A stretch of DNA of 64,000 nucleotides, from contig NC_031500.1 of the NCBI RefSeq assembly GCF_000237925.1, positions 1,612,001 through 1,676,000 on the forward strand, written 5' to 3'. Below, one piece after another: positions 38,401 to 50,400 of the stretch. The DNA is from Schistosoma mansoni. Taxonomy: Eukaryota; Platyhelminthes; Trematoda; Strigeidida; Schistosomatidae. A program made the translations under genes and the position numbers. Below the pieces are notes generated by a model, which worked only from the letters and a program-made list of their open reading frames with translations, did no database searches and was not told the origin of the DNA. Positions within the stretch are counted from its first letter, which is position 1; each line of letters begins with the position of its first letter.

Positions 38401-41400
38401 GCGTTACTGTCTCCTCGAAACTGAGCTCTCGAGGTAACTTTGGCAATATATGATCAGCATAACGTGCATGCTCATTGCTTCCCAACTTACTCATCAACAA
38501 CCGAGTCTTCCATGCGTCATCTTGTTGACAGAATTCTATTCTAAATGTATCTTCCCAACGCTTGAACCACGTGAGAAATGTATTTCCACATTCGGGGTCA
38601 TAATAGAGTTCTGGAATGCTGCTGGCAACTGCATCACAAGAAGTACTTGAAACAGCATGTGAACTCGAGTTTTGGATGCTAAACTGTTGCATCAGAGCCT
38701 CCAACAACCGCATTTGTGCATCAAGTTGTGCTTGCTGTTGTTGTAGTATTCGGCTGAGCTGGTCATCTGATATAGGCATTTTGAATGAATTTTCCTTTTT
38801 CCCCGTCGCCACTGTTATAATTGTATTTAGTTATATAAACGACCCAGCTATTCCTATTGCTTAGTATTCTTATACGATGACACTCAACAAGACCCCAAAA
38901 TCAGAACACGTTGAACAGGAATGAAATTGTATTCAAAAATAACAATGGTAGGTGAGCAGCAATTACTGGTTTTAATAACGTTCATATATTTATAGTATAT
39001 ACAAAAGAAGCTTCTAGATTTTTCTCCAATAATATGTCCAGGCTGATCGGTTTAGACTTAGCCAATCAGCGCGCAGCAACACCATCATGCATGAAACATG
39101 CTTTAATCCAATCTATGTCCCGCTAACATCTTCCAACTCAATACTTTGAGTATGGTTTCGATGCACTGCTAAGGATTCTCAAGCTATGGCACAAAACATC
39201 CAATATTCCATACTTTTCAATATTATATGTGATTTAGTATTCATCTTCGACAATTACATCGTACATAAGTTTCTGTCGATAGTCTTCAGTTATGCAGCAT
39301 GATTGGAATGATGATAATTTATAGTTATAGTGGTTGCTTTCGGTGTTATTAAGTTCTTTGAGGCTAAATGATTGATATACGGAGTTCTCGTTTCTGTCCT
39401 TGATGACAACATTATCAGTTTCCTAGTTATTTCACAAGCGTTAAATCAATTCTTTCTGTTGGCTTTATTATGGGTTAACAGAATCAGTAGTTATAGGAAA
39501 CAATGAGCATAGAAAACTGTATGAATTCGTGGAATAAAAGGTATAAGATAACTCTAAAACCTAATATTTATGTGCAGTTTAGACTGTTCTTTGTTTGCCT
39601 ACATCACAAGTAACGTAATTTGGAAAAAACCAACCGGGCTTTTCAAATTCGTGTTAGGGTTCTATGCAACAATTTGCTTCGTTCTACTTTATATGTGTGA
39701 AATCTGGCCATTAAGAATAGAGGATATTCGTAAATTTCTCGTATTCGATCATAGATGACTTCGAAGTATTGCTCGTACATTTTCGAAACATTGATTGAAC
39801 AACTCTCGTTTTAGATAGTACTAAGTAGGATTAGCAAATCGATGGATAAGATAGTTGTTCATTATCGACTGAGATATTTGGGACATGTATTACGTTTGGA
39901 CACCAACCGACTACTTGAATACCTGATAATGGCTGATTCAAGAGTAGGCTGGAAGAAGTTGGAGATATTCAAACCAGGCTAAAGCATCAGTCCATGAAAA
40001 CACTAATTGTTGAACTGAGTCATGTAAGTAGGTCCAGACCACCAAGTCGAGGTGAGTATGATTATCGTAACCAATGTTTTGTGTGACGTAGCTTGAAATT
40101 GTTCACAATAGCGTAGATGGATTCACTCCTTGTCTTCTAGAACCTGAGTCCAGAAATCTCCTTATACCTTATGTTTTCTTTTTCTCCACCTAATGTTATA
40201 TTCACTTTTTTCATAACATCTCTTCCATCAAGTGTTGTTTACTTCTCTTTCTTCCTCTCTCTCTCTCTCGATTTACAGGAACAAGCTTCATGGGTTTGTC
40301 AATGCAGTGATTCTACTGTTAGTCAACTAGAGCATGATTTTAAACGTATTTTACAAAAGCATGCATCATTGGAAGAATGGGCTCAATGGTTAGATACAGT
40401 AGTAACTAGTATCTTACAACCACTTGAAGGTAATAGTTTAGCTTATACAAGAGCTGCACATCAACTAGTATTGAAATGGTCTTTTTACAGGTAAGTTCGT
40501 AATGATTAAATTTTAAAAAATCCAAAATTTTCATAGTTTAAATTATAAAGTAATCTTCTTGGTAAGCAACCATTGGAAACTTGGAATCACTGAACAACTG
40601 TTTGATTCCTAATATAAAGCTCTTTAACAGTGCTCATCCACAATCCCAACCACAAGGAATCGAACCTAAGTCATTCGGTCTCACCCATGAATGCTTCACC
40701 TCTAGACCACTGAAACGCCATCCCAAAATGTGAATGTCCAAATTCGATCAGTTCACGATATTGTGCAACCCTCATTCATTGCCTTCAATGGACAATTAAT
40801 TGTTTCTTACATGTCAAAGTTGAACTGCGCTGGTTACGACCTTATCAGAACTCTAGAAGTTCTATCTCGAAGCTAGTTTGTGATTTAAACTATGAAAATT
40901 TTCCTATACTAGTAAAAATCCGAAAACATTGATTATGTAACTCAAATGTATCTAGTTTGATTGATTCATCAGTCGAATGATTATTTCACCCTACTCCCTT
41001 ATAAATTGGATGATAAATAATCAAAAACCTGAGCTATGTTAGTTTCCTCTTTAGTAGTAATAGAACCTCGTATCCAAGCTATTCTTGAATCACTGACATC
41101 CTGATTTTCATAGACCTCAAATTAGCCAATAAATAAAAGGTGGAAAAAGTACATACTTTAATTGACAACCTTCAACAACTTGTAAAATGACATTAAGAAA
41201 GTGAATAACTTATTACACAAAGAAACCCTTAAAAAATGCTTTGGTTAAAGTTATAAGGCTTTAGAGTTTGGATGTTAGGATTGCTACGTTTAAAGAGATT
41301 ACGTTATCACCTAAAACCGGCAAGCGGAACGAAAGTCAACAACACAACAACAGGCTAAGTTAAACTATTCCACTCTGCTCCATCCCTGCTAACTAGAGGG

Positions 41401-44400
41401 AGAATACCAGATTTAGTCAAGGGAAATGTATATTCCACAAGCGGTCAGAAGCACGAATGAATAAGCACACAACTCATGCGTATATATATGTAGTACCTAA
41501 ATGTCTTTGGAAAACGTACTAAAAAGTGGAAACGAACCAATAACATTTAAGGTCCTTCCAAGTGATAGATACAAAATGAAGGTAAGGTAAAAACGGTCGC
41601 TTTTGCCGCGAAAATGAGAAATTCTAATTTTCACAATAACATTACAAAAATGTGATGTTTACCAAGTGATTTCTGAGAATCTAACATCCCTAACAAGCGT
41701 TAAAGTTGAAAGTTTTAATTAGAAAGAAATAGAATCGAAACAAAATATCCTTTATAGACATATGTAGATGAACATTTAACCAGTTAGTTCTTTCATTTTC
41801 TTAAAAAAGAAATACCAAAGACTCTTCAGCTGTCTTCAAAGTTCCATAAATCGTGATCCTTATGCCCTACTCCCGTCATGCTTATCAGTTTTAAGTGTGT
41901 TTCTGTGCGACTAAATATTTGATAAGTTCCACCAGGGTGCTTGGTGTGGATGCGCCACAGGATTGAGCTGTACTGTTCGGATTGTAGCGTTGAAGCCCAT
42001 ATAGTGTCTGGTTCTCCTATGGGGCGGGATTGAGCTGTACTGTTTGGGTTGTCGCGTGAAAGTCTGGATGGTTTCTGATTCTCCTGATAACCAATTCAAA
42101 ATTACCCTGGTCCATAAGGCTATATTATATAACTGAATAACTTATTTATTAGTTATTAATTTCATTAGCAATATATTTTACTGAACGAGAACTTAGTTGG
42201 AAGAAACTAATGTATTGTTTAATACAAAATTACAGATTGCTGTCGTCAAATATGAAAATCATACATTAAATGACATTATTTGCACATCTTCCATCAACAA
42301 GTATCCTACATTTTTAAAGGTTACTTTTCACACCCATAAAGTAGGAAGAAGCGAAGTACTGTACCGTATTATCATTCTTTAGCTAGTAGACGAATAACTC
42401 ACTTGCACTACGATTGACGCAAGTTGGCAAGGGTCAACCGAGATTTCTTCAGACATCAACCCATCAAAAGTGATGAGACTCTTAAAATATGTGAATTGGT
42501 GGACAATAGTTCACTTCCTATCATTCATTCAGGCGTTACCTCAGACCTATCTTGAAGTAATATTTTATATCAGAAGGGAGAGAAATACATTCAAATCATG
42601 CGTGTATTATTCTTGCTCAAGGTGGTCAAGGGACTGGAGTTTTTGAGTGTCTTCACCAAAAAAACTATATCAACTGAGTATTCTAAATCAACATAAAAAA
42701 TTCTCCTGCTAAAAGATTGATTTTTGATAAGTTTACTGATGTGTTTTTACGAAACTTCCATAAGTTGAATTTCCTGGACTTTATTGAACTGTATCATTTG
42801 TTTTAAGGCTATTCATACAACGCTGTTTGGTTGCTGAAATAGGAGTAAGCAAGTTGACGCTGTCATAATCTGAAACTCTATGGTTACTTACTCACTTACG
42901 CCTGTTACTACCAATGGAGCATAGGCCACCGACCAGCATTCTCCAACCCACTCTGTCCTGGGCCTTCCTTCCTAGTTCTATCCAACTTTTGTTCATTCTT
43001 CTCATGTCTGTCTCCATTTCTCGGCATAATGTGTTCTTTGGTCTTCCTCTCCTCCTTTGGCCTTCAGGATTTCATGTGAAGGCTTGTCTTGTGACGCAGT
43101 TGGGTGATTTCCTTAAAGTGTGTCTTATCCATTTCCAGCGCTTCTTCTTGATTTCTTCCTCCACTGGAATCTGGTTTGTTGTCTCCCACAGTAACTTGTT
43201 GCTGATAGTTTCTGGCTAACGGATCCAAAGTATCTTGCGTTGCTGCTATCTTGACGTGGTGGTCGGGCTTGCCTATCGTGATGAACCAATCGAGCTATAC
43301 TGGCTGGAACAATCGTTCCTCAAGGTCCTACCATGCCAGACAGGTCGGTTGAAAAGCGGTAAGACTAAAAGCAGTAAACCCAAGGTCCGAAGGCGAAGTC
43401 GTACTCCTGACTGTACAGAGGTGTGACAGCAGTAAGGTGTTTCCTTCAGACAACCGGCATGACAGCGATGCTGCCTTCCCACAAGGAGGGGTGGGGTTAG
43501 AAAAGGTCGACCCTAAAAATGCACACCTCGCCTTATCCCACGGATTTCCGTCTCCGACGGTAAGGTCCTTTGAAGAACGGAGCTAACACAAAAACTACCC
43601 ACAAAAAGGTCGTGTGTGACCGACCTCAAGCAGTTGTCCCTTGGGCACTGTGGTCACGCTCTCAGGTCATTAAGACCACTTCTAATCCAATTTCCTTTTG
43701 AGGTACCTCTAGAAGAACCCGGGAAGCGATAACTGCCCTCATACCTCTAACAGCACTCAAGACTAATCTTGCGTAGACAACTGTTAATAAACACTTGTAT
43801 CTTCTGGATCATGACTTTCGTAGTTCTTCAAGTTTCCGCCCCATACAATAGAACTGCCTTGGCATTTGTATTGAAAATTCTGATCTTGATGTTGGTTGAC
43901 AGACAGTTGTTTTGAGTTCCATATGTTCTTCAGTTGTAAATATGCTGCTCTTGCTTTGCCGATTCTCTATGGTTGCCGTACACATAAATACTTATTTACC
44001 ACATCTTTGAACGATTAGTCTTATTCATCTTTTCTATATTTTTAAAAGTTGTAGTTACATTTTTACTTTTGTATATATATTACTATTACTGTGTTTTGTT
44101 CTTTTTCTTTTTCCTTCATCAATTAGTTCAATGGTGATTAGAGATCTGACATTGAGATCAGCATCAAGTTTTGGCAGTTTTCATTTAATTCGATTATTAT
44201 ATGATGAGTATATATTTTATCTAGTGGAGCATAAAGTCGCTGCACATTTAGGCATGACACCGGTTGCTGTAATGGGTGAAATGGGCAGAGTAAGCATTAT
44301 TATTATTATTTCTATGTATGTAACATAAATGGGTATCATTTCTCAGTTGTTGATAGTCCGGGTTCCAATCGATCTAATCTCTATTACGATTTCTACATCC

Positions 44401-47400
44401 TATGCGAATTGTTTAGATTTTTTTCCATTTAGTCACGAAATTTTTGCTTACTAAAGTTTGGATATAACGCCTAGCAATGGAATCCAGGATACATGCAAAT
44501 TATTAGTCATCAGAACTTTATAGCTCAGTGTAAATATCAACACTAACGAGTCTTAAGTAAGACAATACACATGCATTGTGTATTCAGTAAATGCATGAAC
44601 TGAATCACTGTGATTGTTAGTTATGTAGCCATAGGTAAATAAGCTTGTTTTGCAAGCAAATCAATCATTTCAGTGAAGGCCGTAGAGACTTCAAGAATAA
44701 TCGAATCCATCAAGCTGATGTATTGGTGTAGTCATTTATCATTCAGCTATCCAGACCAAAGTGTAAATTGATTGATAGAATTTGTCAGTTCTAAAGACTA
44801 TGTACAGATAATATTGTTCACTATTAAATTGCCAGTCTATAATAAACATCTTCATACAACAGGAAGTCAGTCATTTCTCGAATAGCCCGGTAGCGACGTC
44901 TCATATTGTAAGCCTGAGTGATTTTTAATCTGTAAGTAGCGTCGATTGTCTAAAGATTACAGGCGCAACTTACAGATGAGGGCCAACTGGCAAGAAACAT
45001 AGGTCCTTGATTTCCTACAGACTGCTTGTATACACCTTTGGGCTGCATGCTAGTCGTACTAGCTATCCCTACTTAAATGGAAAAAATTGTGATTTCCCAA
45101 TTAGATAATTGGAAACGGATTCCTTTTACTACTAACTTACCTAAACGTCTGAGATTTTAATTCAACCAAATACTACTACTACTTAGAAGTATAAGTAGTC
45201 AAATGCTACTCACTATTTTGGTTTTCACAGTTGGTTTCTCATGGTTAATAAAATCTGATGACTATTTTGCTTTCTTGAGCCTCAGAATCATTGTTGGTAT
45301 GATTGTAGAAGTTTCATTGATGATGATGTGAGCAGTATGCATTGTAAAGTTTTAGTGTGTCTAACTACATCATTAATGTTATGCATACAAAAATTGACGA
45401 AGGGATTTGATGGTGAACAACACAATCTCAAGTGTTTACAGTTGTAAGGGCAGTTGTTTAATCCTGAAGGTTCAGATCGTGAAAAGATATTATTGAGCTA
45501 CCTGAAAAGAGAATTGGATTCTTAGTAGTAGAGTAGTTTTGTTACCATGGGCGCGTGACTGAGGCTCCCCCCAAAAAACACTTTCTTGAAACTAGTCACA
45601 TGTGGTCGTTTTGGGATTAGTTTTTGATATATTAGCACTATATATCTCAAACTTTTTGGCAATAGGAATTCATGAAGCAAGGTAAAGTGTATTTATGTTA
45701 GGCTTGAGTTTTTTAACCCTCTCCTTACTTTATTAGTATTGTTAAATCGTTACAGATCTAAGTTATCTAAGTGAATTTTTTGTAATTTATTTATAATGAT
45801 GATGTCTTCATACCAGGTATCCTCAGTTTTATAATCAGAAAGTTTTAATCAACCCTGGGATTCATCATTACTTCTAATGATGCCATACCCCATTAGCGCA
45901 ACGAGATGAAGTTTTGAGGGCGAATTCCGAATTAATGCAGGTAGTAACGATATTAATGGTGATGGAAGTGGTTAGGCATCAGAGATTCGATTTAAAAAAA
46001 CTGATGATGAACTTAGTATCCAAGAAAAGACAAGAAGTAATTGTGCTTGTGCCATTGCGAACGATTTTGAGCCATGTTACCTACCTCTACTCATTGGTTA
46101 TGATAACCAGGTGGAGCTCATCCAGATTGTTTTCATCTATTTACATGACTCAGGCCGATGGTTACAGACTTCATGGACTGATGTCATGTCCTTAAATTTC
46201 TTCCAACTTACTTGTACATTAGACAGCCTCACGTGTTTGAGGTAATCAGTGGATGGTCGTATGTAATATATATCCTATGCATCCCAGTCGATAAAGATTC
46301 ACTACCTGGTCAATGGATTTGCCACACTCCCCTAGTGAAGGTTACTAACTTTAAGCTTTGTCATTCAACTTGTCCAACCACTAAACGCGGTTATCACATG
46401 CACTTTGACCACATTATTTATGCCTATCAGTATGTTACTAAGTGAACTGATATCATGTCTTGATTTAGTCATCCCTAATTTTCTTTCAACTCTTTACTTT
46501 ACCCAACATTGTATCATAAAGTTCTAAGGTTTTCATACTTTTAAATGTGTTATTACCCTACAGGATATTACACAACAACATTGTACTCAAAATCGATTAC
46601 ATTTGGATAATCGTAATGTTCCTGGGAAATCTTCTAAATCCATTCATAATAATAATAATAATACAACCATTAATTCTCCACAACATGATAATTCGAATTA
46701 TTTACCGTTTGTTAATGATGATAATGATAACAATAATGATGTAGATCATACAAATTCTATATTTCATCATCATCAACAACAACACTCAATTAAAGATCGT
46801 GTTGTTGTTGTTGTTGGCAATGATGATTGTAATCCGGACACTAACACTGATGATGTTATTAGTCGCGAGAAAAATAGACGAGAACAACAACAATTAGACA
46901 ATGATAATGTCATTGTTGACGAAAATGTCATGAATCATCATGATGATGAAGAAGAAGTAGATGATTTTGATGAAGAAGTTGATGAATACTTAGATGATGA
47001 AGATGAAGTAGATGATTCATTGGGTGATGAAAATGCTATGTTAAAAGAAGCACATGCTTCAGCACAAGCTTATTGTCGAAATTCTTCAATTGCTGCCACT
47101 AATACTTCTACTATCCTGATACCTCAATCATTAGATTCAACTGATAATTTGCTCAATAATACTGGTATGGAGAAAGATACTTTAGTAATGGAAGATGAAA
47201 TAAACCATGAAAAACAATCAAACATTGAAGAAGTTATTGTCAATGATCCACATGATAACAATAATGATATTGTTGACGAAGAAGAATTAGTAGTAAAGAA
47301 CATTGAAGAGGGAACCAGTAACAATAAAAATAAATTAGAGAAGTTGACTCAAAAACATTCGAACCTATTCAATAATGATAAAATTAGTTCGTCAACACCT

Positions 47401-50400
47401 GCTGAATTAACTATTCAACAATCCAATAAAGATAAAATGTCAATCAGTACAACAACAACCACAACTACTGGTAGTTGTTCTCCACCGTCAATTGTAACAA
47501 TGGTGAGGTAGAATGTGGCATATATGTATTTATATTTACGTATTAATAGTGTTGTGTGCTCAGTTAGATAGTTTAATTTATTTTATTTTATTTAAATACA
47601 TAAGTATTAGTGCAAAGGGGCACCAGATTCATATGCGCCGCACAAATCTCATTTGATTTGTGTGAGGACTGTGATACTGTCCGGGTGCCCAAACCGAAGC
47701 AGGTGGTTTTCTTAGGGAGCCACACCACCAGCCTTTGACCTAAAGATCTGATCCACAAGGCAGTGGAGCATCGTAAGGAGAAACAGTCCCATGGTAGCCG
47801 GTGACCAACGATTGATTCATACACCATTTGTTCCATCATCATACTAGACTGAGCCATTGTGCATCATTAGATTATAATAATCAATAGTTGCAGATGTTGG
47901 GTAACATGGCTCACTATCAGTCACAATGACGCCCTCATAAATACCCTTCTATTTTGTCTTTTCAAACCATATTTTCAAGCTTTAGTTTTTATTTTCTATC
48001 GTTGCTACTATATTATTTTCGATCTTTTTAATTCCTATCTCATTTTCCTTAAAAGCTGGGATAAAAACTTGTGTCAATGCAAATTTTGTGGCAGGCTCTA
48101 TGTTGATGAAGTTTAAACTAGTTAACGGAATTTTTGGGGAGTTTGATTTTCTTTTGTAGTTGTTTTTTATCCAAACCGATTTCATTTTAGGTACGTTTAA
48201 AAANNNNNNNNNNNNNNNNNNNNNNNNNNNNNNNNNNNNNNNNNNNNNNNNNNNNNNNNNNNNNNNNNNNNNNNNNNNNNNNNNNNNNNNNNNNNNNNNN
48301 NNNNNNNNNNNNNNNNNNNNNNNNNNNNNNNNNNNNNNNNNNNNNNNNNNNNNNNNNNNNNNNNNNNNNNNNNNNNNNNNNNNNNNNNNNNNNNNNNNNN
48401 NNNAGTATTAGTGCAAAGGGGCACCAGATTCATATGCGCCGCACAAATCTCATTTGATTTGTGTGAGGACTGTGATACTGTCCGGGTGCCCAAACCGAAG
48501 CAGGTGGTTTTCTTAGGGAGCCACACCACCAGCCTTTGACCTAAAGATCTGATCCACAAGGCAGTGGAGCATCGTAAGGAGAAACAGTCCCATGGTAGCC
48601 GGTGACCAACGATTGATTCATACGCCATTTGTTCCTTCAGCATACTGGAGCCAGCCCATGTGCACCATTGGTTTGGAATCAGGGTTTTCTAACTCCCCTA
48701 GATGGATCTTCTGAATCCCTCAACCTAGTTAAAGTGCTGGACATTCACTTTTCGTCCTCTCAATTTTGTAAACAACACCCCCTTTGAGAGAAGGTAGTGA
48801 GTAGGACTTCCCGAGCAGAAGCTATATACGCGAGGCCATGTGAGAGCATTTTGAAAGGGAGAGCAGACTCTCCGTACTCTTGGCCGTACCAGGGCATTTG
48901 AAGACAGATTTTAATTGCGAAACTTTTATTGTCATTCTAAGTACTTAATCATTTCGTTCCAACATCCTACCTTCCTTGCTTGTAATTAGCCTTTAAAATC
49001 GATAGGTATAATAATTACGGAGTTGATAAAAAACTTACTTTTAAATAAAGTAGACTCTGACGACGTTGAACGGAATGATATTAGAAATTTCGTAATTATA
49101 TTATCATCCAGCTCAGAGAATATAGAGCCCGCCCTCTCTCTCGAAATGCTCTCACACGGCCACGCGTATAAATTCTCTGTCAGGGAAGTCCTACTCACTG
49201 TCTTCTCGCACCATGGGTGTGGTTTACGAAATTGAGAGGACGAAAAGTGAATGTCCGGCGCTTTAACCGGGCCGGTGGATACGACGAGTCCACCATGGGG
49301 AGTTGGAAAACCCTGATTCCAAGCCAATGGCACACATGAGATCCAGTATCCTGAGGGAACAAATGTCACATGAACCTATTGTTGGTCACCGGCTAAAATG
49401 AGACTGCATCTCCTAATGTTGCTCCACTACCTTGTGGATGAGACCTCTAGGTGAATGGCTCGGGAAGTGGCTGTCTAAGAAAACTACCTGTTTCTGTTTG
49501 GGCGTCCGGGCAATATCACAGTGGAGGTATAAAAAATGTTTCAGTTTAAAGGTTTGGTTTCACATAAAACATTAAGGTATCAAAATAGTCAATAAGTCCC
49601 ACAATTCGTAATTTGCATTCGCTAAAGATTCATCTCAATTCGAGTATCATTGAAACCTAGAGAGTACTAAACAGCTGTTTCATTCTTATATGGGTTTCCT
49701 CTGCAGTCATGTCTGGTGAATTTTATACATGTTGGGAATAAAACAGTTCCGTACTAGGTCGAAACCCATTTTCAGTATTCCCTAGTTCTCAACGTACCTC
49801 AAATGACATCGGTCTGTGATAAAAACAACCTACAAAGAAAATCAAACTCCCCAAAAATTCCGTTAACTAGTTAAACATCATCAACATAGAGCCTGCCACA
49901 AATCTGCATTGACACAAGTTTTTATACCAGCTTTTAGGAAAATGAGATAGGAATTAAAAAGATCGAAATAATATAGTAGCAACGATAGAAAATAAAAACT
50001 AAAGCTTGAAAATATGGTTTGAAAAGACAAAATAGAAGGGTATTTATGAGGGCGTCATTGTGACTGATAGTGAGCCATGTTACCCAACATCTGCAACTAT
50101 TGATTACGATAATCTCGTGAACCCGAATCAAACAGTCTACACCAATCTTCCTAGCTCAGATCAAGCCAGTGGTTTTACATGAATTAATGACAAGTTTTGG
50201 TTCGTTCTCCTTTAGATTTCCTTCAGCCTACTTCCGCAATAGCAAACATCATCCGTTAAGATGGGCAATTGTTAGATCTACGTAACATAAGTATCAAATA
50301 TATATAGTAAATCTGAAACTAGACAACTTCTGTACAAGGCCACAACGGCTAAGTTGCGGTTGATCTTATCTCTTGTTTCAACAACTATGTTAGGTCATGG

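Larger units (their letters stand above)
35952..39128 (-). mobile_element. Ty3/gypsy-type LTR retrotransposon fossil (CsRn1/Boudicca-like)
   Basis: A minus-strand element in RFX intron 8. Parts seen: 5' LTR (38813-39128, TGTT…AACA ends), a primer-site-like TGGCGAC just inside it, gag (37772-38812) with two zinc knuckles (CX2CX3HX4C and CX2CX4HX4C), protease (in 37048-37734), integrase with its H2C2 and catalytic-core parts (36004-37174), a polypurine tract beside 36019, and the end of the 3' LTR (35952-36019). Not all usual pol parts are recognised. The copy is broken, with a few breaks. The 67 bp of LTR that can be compared are almost identical, so the insertion looks fairly young. It is antisense to RFX. 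Confidence 0.75.

Noticed and set aside
41911-42099. Frame over the GC-rich tandem repeat
   Set aside because: Explained by the two-unit tandem repeat; no homologue recognised.
48160-48643. Frames running across the N gap
   Set aside because: The translation is made of unknown residues; nothing can be concluded.
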